A DNA stretch of 64,000 nucleotides, from positions 32,286,665 through 32,350,664 of the forward strand of contig CM046881.1 of NCBI GenBank assembly GCA_025667525.1, written 5' to 3'. A model generated the notes under the pieces. The model was not told where the DNA came from. It did not search any database and saw only the letters and a program-made list of their open reading frames with translations. Shown piece by piece: positions 35,403 through 45,861 of this stretch; position 1 is the first letter of the stretch, and the number at the start of each line of letters is the position of its first letter. Both the position numbers and the translations under genes were made by a program. The DNA is from Glebionis coronaria (taxonomy: Eukaryota; Streptophyta; Magnoliopsida; Asterales; Asteraceae).

Positions 35403-38400
35403 TTAATTAGGTACAACGGTCATTCCTCCCTTTTTAGGGACACAATGGATTGGGCTCACCCATGGGCTATCGGAGATAGGATAAATCATTCCCGCGTCAA
35501 GGAGTTTTAAAACTTCCTTTTTAATGACATCGTGAATTTTGGGGTTTACCCTTCTTTGACTTTGAATTGCGGGTTTGTAGTCCTCCTCCATTAAAATCTT
35601 GTGAGTACAAAATTTTGGGTCAATACCCTTAATGTCGGAAATTTTCCACGCAATTTCCCCTTTATGAGCTTTAAGAACTTTCAAGAGCTCGGTTTTTTCA
35701 TCATTAGCGAGATCTCTTGCAATAATAACCGGCAGCTTGTCATCACCTTCCAAAAATGTGTATTCCAGGTGAGAAGGAAGATCCTTCAATTCAAGGATAG
35801 GTGGTTCCTTGACTGAAGATTTTTGCTCAATACTCATAACTTCCATCGACGGAAGAAATGGTGGATTAGAAGTATCATCACTAATAAACACCACATCTTC
35901 ATTGTCGATTTCATTTGAAGTAAAATCGCCTCCTTGGAATGGAGTGAGATTTGGTGTGGAATTAGCAAGAATCGGATCCAAAATAGTGGGATTGCCACTT
36001 GACGAGCTATTAGAAAAACCTAACACTTCTTTTGAAAACTCATCGCAAACCACATCAACTAAGTCAATGTGATTGATGGTAGCGGTTGCATAAACATGAG
36101 AAGGTTTTGAGTTTTGAGTAGCGTTTATAACAAGTTCCGCTTCGTTGAATCTCAAAGTGATAGTTCTTGCATGAACGTCGATAAGCGATCTCGAGGTGTC
36201 TAAAAATGGACGACCTAAAATTAGAGGAACTTGAGGATCCGCAGGGATGTCAACTACTATAAAATCAACGGGATAGTATAACTTCCCCACTTTCACGAAA
36301 ACATCTTCGGCTACTCCACATGCTAAAATCATAGAATGATCGGCCATCTCGATAGACATGTTCGAAGGAGTAAGAGCCGGAAGCGAAAGCGATTTCCAAA
36401 TGGAAAATGGCATCAAATTAATGCTCGCACCAAGATCGGCCAAGGCGAGGCATTCTTTCATATCTTGTATGTCACAAGGAATGAGAAACTTTACGGGGTC
36501 ACCAACTTTTTCCGGTATGCGGTTAAGATAAACCGAAGAACAATTAGCAAGCTTTGAAAGCTTTTCCTTATCGCTCATCATACTTTTAAAAGTGGAAGCG
36601 AAACGAGGCATATATAACAATGCGTCGGCTAAACTTACATCAAAATGCACTTGTTGAAACATTTTTATAAAAAGCTCGATTTGTTGTTTGTTACGTTCTT
36701 GTAGTTTCTCTTTGTTTCGTCTTGCAGGATAAGGTAAGGGTGGTGTGGGTTGGACATTAGGCAACGGCCTTGGAATCTCGGGTTCCATAATTGGTATTGG
36801 TTCAACCGTAGGTGTGGTATGAGCGGTACTTCGTGGGCTTGTGATATGCTCCTTTTCGACCATCACCTCGGGTTCTTTCTCGATTTCCTTCTTCATAGAA
36901 ATACTTGGACGAGAGATTGGTTCCTTGAAAGTTTTACCACTTCGTGTAGTAATAACCTTCATTTCTCCCTTCGGGTTTGCAATGGTATCACTAGGAAGAC
37001 CACCCGAGGAAGAGGGTATACACATGATTGCTTCAAACATTTTTGCCATTCGATCTTCAAATTTTGATTGCCTAGCATCCGCTTTTAACAATTCTTGCTT
37101 AATCTCATGTTTTCCTTGTTCCATATTTTGTTGATTTTGTTGAAGACGTTGAACATTCCCTTCCATTTTATTAGCATGAGTCTTAAGTTCATTAGCAAGT
37201 TCGTTCTTAAGCTCGTTTTTCAACTCGAATCTTAAGCTAATCATCTCACGTTGCATGTTATCAAATTTAGCATCATTTGCTTTAGCATAATCAAAAAATT
37301 CTCCTTGAAGATTTTTAGTGTGAGCATTTTGAAAACCTTGTGTAGTGTTTTGAAAATCACATTTTTGGTTTTGATTAGTAACTTGTCCATTCCCACTTTG
37401 ATAATTCCCTTTGTTATAGTTACGTGAATTGCCTTGATAATTACCACTTTGGTTGTTGTTTTGATAGTTATTAGCATTTTGATTTGGTGGAGCTTGATTT
37501 GGGCGGGAACCTTGGCCGTTTTGGTTGTAAGTTCCCGTTGCTACGTAAGCACTCGAAGTGTTACCACCGGCGGTAATGCACTCGGAAAGATCATGAGCTC
37601 CACCACAAGACAAACAACTCTTATCAACCGCTTTAACCGAACGGAATTCAAAGCATCTTGTGCTTTCCAATGAGTAATAAGATTTGAAAACCTATCTAAA
37701 AACCGATTTTCCTCATTAGCTTCATCATGTAAGGCATTAATGCTACGAGGCGATGACGACGATGACGAACCCATATTGGCAACACTCGGTATGTTACGAG
37801 GGTTGTAAACCTTAGATCTATTCTCGATAATCTTTAAAGCTTCATCGGTCGTTTTGCACAAAAAATTACCACCCGCGGCGGCATTCAAATAATCTCGTTC
37901 ATGATCATTAAGCCCATTATAAAAAGTATAAACTTGATGCAATTCCGAAAAATCATGGTGTGGACATTCATGTAACATTTCCTTAAATCGTTCCCATGCC
38001 ATTGAAAAACTTTCATTATTTCGTTGTACAAATCTTGAAATATCATTTTTCAAAGGTGTTGTTTTAGATGGTGGGAAAAATTTGTTCACAAACTTAGAAA
38101 CGAGATCACCCCATGTCAAAATTGAATTTGGCGGTTCTTTCTCAAGCCAAATTTTAGCGGGTCCATCTAACGAGTATGGAAACAACATCATCTTAGTGGA
38201 GTCATGTGGAACATCCTTAAACTTGCTAGTTGCGGTGAGACGATTAAAATTCCTTATGTGGTAATGCGGGTTGTCTTTCTCATGACCTCTAAACTTATTT
38301 GCTTGCAACATCGACATTAAACCCGTCTTAATCCGAAATTCTCCGCAAGGATAGCGGGAATCACAATGGCCTCTCCAAAACCCTCGGTGGGTGCTTGAAG

Positions 38401-38547
38401 CAACTCCATCATAGTACGATTAGCCATGACGACTTCTTGTTCTACAATAGGTTCAACAATTGGAGTTTGTTCTTCAATCAACGTCTCTTGATTTCCTTGA
38501 TTTTGACGATGTTTACGGGCTCGTTTAACTTGACTACGAGTTAGCAT
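35403..38547 (-). pseudogene. gag: Athila-C gag-protease (and start of RT)
   Basis: Gag starts at ATG 38545-38547 (MLTRSQVKRARKHRQ) and goes through NRTMMELLQAPTEGFGEAIV into a frame change near 38317. The Gag core follows in another frame (38317-37660; PHYHIRNFNRLTATSKF, WLEKEPPNSILTW). A second frame change near 37660 leads into a 755-codon frame with zinc knuckle CLSCGGAHDLSEC, an Asn/Gln/Gly tract, the DLG protease (ADLGASINLMPFSIW near 36430; [15 protein letters not shown] near 36210), an acidic spacer and the first RT motifs (SPIHCVPKKGGMTVVPN). A TAA at 35403-35405 ends it. Two frameshifts and one stop break an otherwise complete layout. Confidence 0.9.
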
Positions 38548-39284
38548 AAACTTCACGTAGAATGGGAGGTGAGCAAAGAAGATTCTTTTTGAGTATTTTA
38601 TGAATTTTAAATTTTTTTTGTGTTTTTGGTTGTTTTTAATTTTTTTTTTTGGATTTTGGTGTATCTTCGTAGACAACAATCTACCAAATCTCTCCTCGAA
38701 TCAAACTCTTGATTAAAGAAGCCTCAAAAGAATGAAAACGATCACGTGGAGTGAACGCCTTCGAATGACTTTAGAACTTTGGTGAAAACCAAATTGTTCA
38801 AGAGGGTTTAATCACAAAGAAAACCAAGCAAATATATATGATACGTAATAATACTTTGGGCGACAAAACCCTCGATTAGCCTTCAATCTCAAAATACTCA
38901 CAAGCAAGTGGGGAAACGAGCCGGCGCGAAGCACTTAAGAGCCTTTTTCCTTAGGGTAAATTTTATAATACCCGCCTTATACCCACCTTATAGTTCGTAT
39001 TTTTCAAAATCGAGCTTCACGAAAGTATTTATCTATTTTTGCCTTTTCTTTTGTTTGAGATTCGAATATAAGAATTAGGAGGTCAAATCCCAATTAAGGT
39101 TGTGTTTTCACACTTTTAAAGATATTTTGTATTGATTGTGATACTTAATACAATATAGTAATAATAATTTCACAAGAAAAACCAAAAAAACCGATAATAC
39201 GTATTAGTAGATTTCTACTAATACAAATACTATTTATGGTTAATATTAAAAACAACAAGACAAATTAATCACGACACACCTCCT
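38548..39284 (-). other. Athila-C untranslated leader
   Basis: AT-rich leader between primer site and gag, similar by eye to that of Athila-B. No ORF. Confidence 0.65.
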
Positions 39285-39298
39285 CGGCAGCGGCGCCA
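39285..39298 (-). promoter_or_regulatory. Athila-C primer-binding site (tRNA-Asp type)
   Basis: The sense strand reads TGGCGCCGCTGCCG, three bases from the LTR. Confidence 0.88.
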
Positions 39299-40740
39299 AA
39301 ATGATTGTGGTAAATTAGTCTCTTGAAAACAAAAGAGCGTAAATGAGCGTTAAGTATTAAACAAATGATTTAGGGAAATCAAGTGTTAATGACCCAATGA
39401 AGTTCGATTCTCAAGGAGGTATATGTGTGTGAATAATTTGTAATTGGTTTGAGATTAATATTGGATAGAAGGGGATGAGAAAATAGAATGACGAAGACGT
39501 GAAATTAATTACTACGATGACTAAACGTAAAACCGTAAAAAGAGCAAAAATAAAAATTAATTCAAAAAATTCCCAAAAATTTACCAAAAATCAAAATAAA
39601 TAAACTAAGAGTTTACCAATGATCAAAACTTTTTCAAATCTTTTAATTAATTAAATATTAATTTTTAAATGCTAATTAAAGCCCTAAAAATCAAATTAAT
39701 TATCAAAAAGCCCAAATGAAGATTTTTCAATTGGTAAACCTCTAAAATGACCTAAAAAGATTAAAAACTATTTTTATAAATTTTTAAACTAATAAAAACT
39801 ATTTAAAATGATTTAAAAACTATTAAAACTTAAAATAATTATAAAAATTAATCTAAATATGATAAAATTAATCTAAGAGTTGCAGAATCCTATTTTAATG
39901 CATCTAAGCTAAGAAAAATATAGAAAGTGCAAAAATGTGAAATTTGAAATTAAATAATAAAATAATATTAAAATAATATTAAAAATCCAAAAATTCTAAA
40001 AAATTCTAAAAACTTGCAAACTAGTTTACTTTAAACTAAATAATCAGAAAATGAAAGTGAAATTACCAAAATACCCCTAATGGGCCCCCAAATGGGCTAA
40101 AACCAAAAACAGTCAACACAAATGGGCTTTTGGGCCCAAAATGTCAAACTAGGCCCAAATGACCTGAAAAAGCCCTGTCTGACTCAAAATTTAATTCTAA
40201 GCACAAAAGTCTAAGGCCCAAAAGCTGAATATGAACTTATCACAGCTTAAAAAACAAACAGCTTATTCTTATTGGGCCAATAAGCCCATTAAGCAATAAG
40301 CCAATGCCATAAGCTTTGCTTAAACAACCTTCTTTTGAGATGCCTAAGAGATCTTTAAATTTTTTTTGAAAAATCTCACTCAATAAGCCAGAAATAAGCA
40401 AAATAGAAATCCACTAAACGACAAAATAGTCGGGTTAGAGTTCTAGGGGGTTTTAGAAGCTCTGGTTTGTTGCAAAAGCTCACAAATAGTTTAACTAAGA
40501 ATAATCAATCAAGAAAATCACAAAAAACTAGGTAGAATAAGCTGTGTGAACCAATAAGCTGGCTGAAAAAGTCAAATAAGCTAGTTTTCTAGCAAAAGCT
40601 TAACCAAAAGACTTGTAACCTTCCAGCCTTGTTATTAAGCTGAGAAAAATAAGTTCTATTACAAAAGCCAAGTTGTTGCATGTACCATTAAGCAAAACAG
40701 ATTCAATAAGCTTGTTGAGCAAGTTTGACTCTAAGTCAAA

Positions 40741-40790
40741 CGCTGACAAGAGTAATTCAAACGCTGACAAGTACAATTTTGGGCGTTGAT
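40741..40790 (-). repeat. GTCAGCG 21-bp cluster in the Athila-C 5' LTR
   Basis: In plus view CGCTGAC at 40741 and 40762 and a changed third unit (CGTTGAT) at 40784, spaced 21 and 22 bp, the same as in the other LTR. Confidence 0.85.
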
Positions 40791-40885
40791 AGACTCAATG
40801 AAGTGTTAAAACTTTGTTTTCAACCTGCTGGTCAAGGCTTGAGTACAAACCTTGTGAATCAAGGTCTACCAGTTGGGCAGACTTG

Positions 40886-40890
40886 ACTAG
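40886..40890. repeat. Target duplication of Athila-D, left copy (ACTAG)
   Basis: Exact match to 55107-55111. The left LTR of Athila-C has a single ACTAG at this site. Confidence 0.93.
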
Positions 40891-41985
40891 TAATAAGTGT
40901 GTAAACACTTATCCTTTTGCCACTAAAATCAAGGAAAAACAAGATCTAATCATGTGTTTTACATCTTAAATGTCAGAATTACGCGTGGTTTTGTGTTCTT
41001 GTGTTTAAATAGGTACAAATGATCAAAAGAAGAGAAAACACGGGATTTCACGGTCAAATGTTGACGAAAAGAGACAAAGACAAAGTCAAAGACCAAAAGT
41101 GTGCCGAAGATCACGAAAACCGACAAAGTCGACTTAATTTTGAAGAAATGATCAAGAAAGTCGGAATCGAGCTTGTTTTAATGAAATTAATCATTTTTTA
41201 AGATATTCGAGCCAAGTGGGTCCCACATCGGATAAATGGGCTCAAAAGCCCATTTAAGGAAAAGAGTTATTTAACTTTTCACCAAAAGCCCACAACTTGG
41301 CCCAAATAACAAATTAAAGGAACGGAGGAAAGTTTGGAAGCCCAAAAGCATCACACAGTTAATAAAATTGGGCCTAATGCCCAAAATGATTAAGTGTAAC
41401 TGATGAGTAAAATTGTGTTATAACTTTTGCTTGACCGGTCAACTCCCACATACCAATTACCTTTCAACCCCACGTGTACACCCACTCCATAAAACAAATA
41501 CTTTTTTATTTCGTTACAAACGAAACACACACACACACACTTTTTGTTTTTTACTGCTCATCTTCCTTCCCCCCCCCCCCCCCAATCTCGCAGCAAACCC
41601 TAATTTTTTACATCACCAATTAGCCAAATAAATTTGGGGGTTTTACCCTCAAAGGTTAATTCAACCCTAGAGGGATTAAATCCCCAGAAAAATCGGAGCA
41701 TACACTCACTTGTGGTCCTTCCCCCCGTCATCCAACGTGGCCATTCCTAAGGATTTGATTGGTGGAAACAACACATCTCTCCAATCCCACCAATCAATAT
41801 ATTCCACATCACACCCAAACTAACACAACTAACACATCAAGTGCCATGCTGGCAATCCTAGGATGCAAGGGCGTTTCTCAGCCGTTTGATTAGAAGAAAA
41901 GAGAGAGAAAGAAGAAAAGAAGGAATCTACGGCTCAGAATCAATGTTTACAGGTGAAGCTATCAAGAGGGTTTGTTGGGGTTCTC

Positions 41986-41995
41986 CTATAAAAAC
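41986..41995 (+). promoter_or_regulatory. Athila-D 5' LTR TATA box
   Basis: CTATAAAAAC, about 1.1 kb into the LTR, conserved in the right LTR (53335-53344) and in Athila-A (5393-5402). The first 1.1 kb of the LTR would be U3 and the rest R-U5. Confidence 0.65.
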
Positions 41996-42999
41996 CCCTC
42001 CTATCATGTAATTGGGTGTGCTTTCTTTAGTTTAATTTTTATTTTCTAAAAAAATAGATTTAGGGCTTTATGTAATTTCTTTTTTATCAAAGTATTGTAA
42101 TCAAAATTTTAATTAATGAAAGTTTAAGTTTCTGTTAATTTAGTGTCTCGATTGATTTTATTGCATAATAATCTTGAATATATTTTTTATTAAATTAATA
42201 AGGTTAGCAATAATTTCCTCTACTGGGAAATTATATATAAAAATTAGTTTTATTCGGCTACTGTTGAAAAAGTGGTGATGTTGATGATGGATATCGGGTA
42301 AGAAATAAGGTGGTGTTGGTTCGATTGTTTCGGTTCACAAGGTGGCTCAGCGCCAACCTTCTACTCAAAGGGTATCGCCATTAGGTTTGTTTTCTTTATT
42401 TTTATTAAGTTTGTAGTTAATTGATTTATATGTTTTAGTTATTATTTGCTTGATAATTAACTGCTATATTAAGTTTGAGTAGTTTTTGATAGTTTGGTTT
42501 GAAATTGGTATTATTTTGGATCTGTTTATTTTTATCTGATTTAATCTGCTTGAATTTCAGTGAGATTGTGTATGCTTAATTAGTTTATCAGTTTTGCTTT
42601 AATTGGTTTTGGGGATTATCTGTTTGGGTAGGGCTGTTCGAATCTGCTAGGTTCATTGATGTCTGCTTGAGTCTATTTAAATTAGGTCACTTGGATTGTT
42701 ATTATTTTGTTTAAATTAGTTTATATCTGATTAGTATATCTCGGCTTGGCTAGAGTGATAGTAGATTTAAGTTTTGCTTAGGTTTATTTATTGTTTAGTT
42801 TCATAGGTATTCGATCTGCTTAATAGTATCTGAGTTAGGGTTTCGAGTAGCTTTAATCTGTTTGTTTTTAAGTGCTTATTGATCAGTAGCTTATTTGTTA
42901 TCAGCTCTAGTTTTATCAGTTTTTTTTGTGTGCTTATTTGCTTTCTGCCTGTCTGATCTTCTGCCTTTGCTTATTTGTTTTTCTTGCTGATTAAGCCAA

Positions 43000-43024
43000 C
43001 AGATCCAATTGATCTGTTGGGTTT
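43000..43024. repeat. Perfect inverted repeat in the Athila-D 5' LTR
   Basis: CCAACAGATC and its exact reverse complement GATCTGTTGG flank CAATT. It lies just upstream of the tRNA-like unit and is repeated in the right LTR near 54330-54356. Confidence 0.85.
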
Positions 43025-43071
43025 TTAAAGTTCCAAAAGAAAAATCAAAATATATTAAATAGAAAAATTAA

Positions 43072-43140
43072 GGGTCTGCTGGGGTTCGAACCCAGGACCT
43101 CTCGTCTGGCAACCATTAGACGCAACCATCTCTGCTAGCC
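43072..43140 (-). tRNA. tRNA-like pol III segment in the Athila-D 5' LTR (pseudo-tRNA)
   Basis: On the minus strand it starts GGCTAGCAGAGATGGTTG (A-box-like TAGCAGAGATGG). It has a perfect T-arm, CTGGG-TTCGAAC-CCCAG, with the B box GGTTCGAACCC. A run of five T follows about six bases after the end and could stop pol III. The acceptor stem pairs at only about five of seven positions, and the anticodon arm is oversized, so it is probably tRNA-derived and not a working tRNA. Confidence 0.55.
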
Positions 43141-43776
43141 TTTCAATTGTGTTTTACTTTGTCCAAGTTAATTAATATAGGTTTAGAGATAGCTGGCAGT
43201 TTTAAATTAAGTAGTTTAAATCAATTTAAAGTTTATTTATTTTATTTAAAAAGTTTATTTAAATTTTCTTTTAATCTGTTTTTTATAAAATAGTATAAAA
43301 AGACAAAAAAAAAATATTTTTACTTTAAATTAGTTTTATAATTTTTAAATTAGTTTTAAATTTACTTTTATTTACAATAGTTTTCAAAATAGTTTTCTTT
43401 TATGTTTTTAAATTTAGTTTCATAAAATTAGTTTTCATAAAATTTAGTTTTGTTTTAAAATAGTTTTTTTTATAGATTCCATTTAAAAGTTTATTCTAGT
43501 TTAAAATTAATTAGATCAAAATAGTTTTCATTTAAAATAGTTTTTATTAGTTTAATTTTTTTTAATAGTTTTTATTAAAATTAGTTTAAAATAGTTTTTA
43601 AATTGTTTAGATAATTAATTAATTAGTAGTTTTTAAATTAGTTTTAAAATACCAAAAATATTAGTTACCAAAAACAAAGCTTAGTTGTAACGTTAATCGG
43701 TAATCAAATTCGAGTCGAATCGAGAAAAACGAACATTAATTGCTTAAATTTGGATTAACAAAATCCTAGTTTCAAA

Positions 43777-43790
43777 TGGCGCCGTTGCCG
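43777..43790 (+). promoter_or_regulatory. Athila-D primer-binding site (tRNA-Asp)
   Basis: TGGCGCCGTTGCCG, two bases after the LTR, complementary to the CGGCAACGGCGCCA end of tRNA-Asp. Confidence 0.92.
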
Positions 43791-44517
43791 CTTCGCTCGT
43801 ACGATTGACGATTTTTCGTGAAGACGTTTGGATTTGGGATCCGTTCTCTTTGAACGTTACGTTTCTTGCACAAAAAATCAAAAATACAAAAAAATCAAAA
43901 ACTTTAGAATACAAAAAATTAAAAAACCACAAAAGCAATTTCTTTCCTAAGAATTGCACCAAAAAAATTAAAAAAAATCAAAAGTAATACTTTTTCCTAA
44001 AAGTATTACATCAAAAATATTACGTATTAGTGTTATTTCTTAGTTCGATTTCTTTCGATTTTTCTTGTGAATATATATTTTTCTTAAAAAAAAAATACAA
44101 AAAGATTTTTTTTACTATAGTATATTACGTAGCACAATAAATTACCTACTTTTCAAATAAGCCTTAGTTGGGATTTCATCACGTAACTATTGTAGTCGCA
44201 TCCATAACGAAAAAAAGGCAAAATAGATAAATACTAGTAAGACGTTTGAACTCGACATATACAAACTATAAGGTGGGTATAAGGCGACGCGCTATAAAAG
44301 GCCGTCTAAGGAGAAAGGTTTTTAAGTGCTTTGTGCCACCTCGTTTCCCCGCTCGCTTGTGCGTATATTGAGAGGGACGACCGATTATTGGTTTGCCAAC
44401 TCAATTAGTATTTACGTATATATTTTGTAGCTTTTTCATATTGCTCATCGAGAGGGAAAATCCTTTTCCTCTCAAAGTCGACCGAGGTCACCTACCTCAT
44501 TCCAAAGTTTTAATTGT
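43791..44517 (+). other. Athila-D untranslated leader
   Basis: AT-rich, with long A-runs at 43860-43990. It then has the TATAAGGCGACGCGCTATAA stretch near 44280 shared with Athila-A. An 82-codon open frame at 44393-44641 begins with TTG and is not considered a gene. Confidence 0.7.
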
Positions 44518-45861
44518 ATGCGCACTCGCGCGCATACATACATACCGGTTGGTGTACCAAATACTTCTAATTCTTTTAAAAAGAAGAAGAAGAAAAACAA
44601 AAAGACCGTCATTACAGCCGATCCCGAGAATCGAGCTTTAGACAATACGATGGCAACGGTTAATCGACCAATGATTGAGATTCTACAATCTCACGTTGAA
44701 GGAAACGATGATGCGATTGTGGTGCCGAATATTGGAGCTAATCATTTTGAACTTAAATCGGGTTTTATTCAAATGGTTTCCGCTACACCATTTTTAGGCC
44801 GTACTAATGATGACCCACACGCTCATATCAAACGTTTCATCCAATTAGCTAATACCGTCAAATACAATGGGCTGCCACAAGAGGCCGTTCGCCTACAAAT
44901 TTTTCCTTTTTCCCTCGAGGGACAAGCCCAGATTTGGCTTGATAAGGAACCACCCCAAAGTATTACCACATGGATCGACTTAGAGACCAAGTTCATTAAC
45001 TACTTTTTCCCACCATCACGAACCACGTCCTTAAGGAATGAAATAATTACCTTTGAGCAACAATATGGGGAAACGTTTAGTGAGTCTTGGGATCGTTTTA
45101 AAGATCTTTTGAGAAAATGTCCACAACACGGTTTCACTAAAGTGCATCAAATCAACACGTTTTATAATGGTTTAACTCTAAACGACCAAGACTCACTTAA
45201 TAGTGCCGCGGGGGGCAATATTCTTGTGAAAACCATGAACGAGGCTTGGGCCATTATTGAAAACAAGGCTAAAGTGCAAACCAAGAGTGTTAGGGCCACT
45301 ATGGAAAGTGCTAGTTCTAGTTCTAGTGATAAGAGAATTGATAAACTTACTTCGCTTGTTGAAACACTCGCTCTAAAAACCGACGCCCTCACTACACATG
45401 TGCATGCCGTGAAAGAAACTTGTGAAAAGTGTGAAACTTCTGGTGGACCACCTTCGTACTATAATTGTGACAAGGTTTACAATAATCAACAAGAAGTTTA
45501 TGCTTATAATAACAATGAAAATGAGCGGATTCATTTCAAACCAAATGTTGATGTTAACCATTTGTCTTACAAGTCTAATAACTATTTGGCTCCCCCGGGT
45601 TTTGTAGCACCACAAAGACCACCCCCACCCGCCCAAAATAGGAACCAAGGTCCTCAACGGGGTAATTTTCAAGGAAATTCTAATCAAAGGGGTTTTAATC
45701 AAAATCAAGGGAATTTTCAAGGGCAAAACCAAGGGTTAAATAATCAAGGATTTAATAACCAAGGTTTTCAAAATCAAGGATTTAATCAAGGTTCTAATCA
45801 ATATCAAAACCAAGGTTTTCCTAATCAAGGGTATAATCAAATGAACATGCATAATCCTTAA
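44518..45861 (+). CDS. gag: Athila-D Gag (ends at a premature stop)
   Basis: A 447-residue frame from ATG 44518. A basic N-terminus (FKKKKKKNKK, about residues 22-31) is followed by MATVNRPMIEILQSHVEG, the retrotransposon Gag core (PHAHIKRFIQLANTVKYNG, WLDKEPPQSITTWIDLE, about residues 100-190), a knuckle region that has lost a Cys and the His (CEKCETSGGPPSYYNC, where Athila-A keeps CETCGGPHSYFNC) and a Gln/Asn/Gly-rich tail with repeated NQGF units (about residues 375-444). The TAA at 45859-45861 replaces the CAA codon seen in Athila-A, so Gag and protease were once one frame. Gag would assemble the particle and bind RNA. Confidence 0.88.
   Translation: MRTRAHTYIPVGVPNTSNSFKKKKKKNKKTVITADPENRALDNTMATVNRPMIEILQSHVEGNDDAIVVPNIGANHFELKSGFIQMVSATPFLGRTNDDPHAHIKRFIQLANTVKYNGLPQEAVRLQIFPFSLEGQAQIWLDKEPPQSITTWIDLETKFINYFFPPSRTTSLRNEIITFEQQYGETFSESWDRFKDLLRKCPQHGFTKVHQINTFYNGLTLNDQDSLNSAAGGNILVKTMNEAWAIIENKAKVQTKSVRATMESASSSSSDKRIDKLTSLVETLALKTDALTTHVHAVKETCEKCETSGGPPSYYNCDKVYNNQQEVYAYNNNENERIHFKPNVDVNHLSYKSNNYLAPPGFVAPQRPPPPAQNRNQGPQRGNFQGNSNQRGFNQNQGNFQGQNQGLNNQGFNNQGFQNQGFNQGSNQYQNQGFPNQGYNQMNMHNP

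Larger units (their letters stand above)
39302..40890 (-). repeat. Athila-C 5' LTR, first part (before Athila-D)
   Basis: It aligns with 26795-28395 of the left LTR and stops at ACTAG (40886-40890), which is repeated at 55107-55111 where the LTR resumes. It contains a TGGGCY cluster near 40080-40290. Confidence 0.92.
40891..43774 (+). repeat. Athila-D 5' LTR (2884 bp)
   Basis: It begins TAATAAGTGTGTAAACACTT (containing the inverted repeat AAGTGT...ACACTT) and ends AAATCCTAGTTTCA. It holds TGGGCY palindromes (41209-41375), a C15 tract (41569-41583), TATA box, GCTTATT motifs (42870-42980), a perfect palindrome (43000-43024) and the antisense tRNA-like unit. By eye it differs from the right copy at a few positions per hundred. 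Confidence 0.94.

Noticed and set aside
41569..41583. C15 tract in the Athila-D LTRs (also 52919-52933).
   Set aside because: Same length in both copies, no structure around it; treated as simple sequence.
44393..44641. An 82-codon frame overlapping the Gag start, the same length in Athila-A (2768-3016) and Athila-D.
   Set aside because: Both begin with TTG, there is no ATG, and two copies of one family would share an open frame by descent. No evidence of selection.
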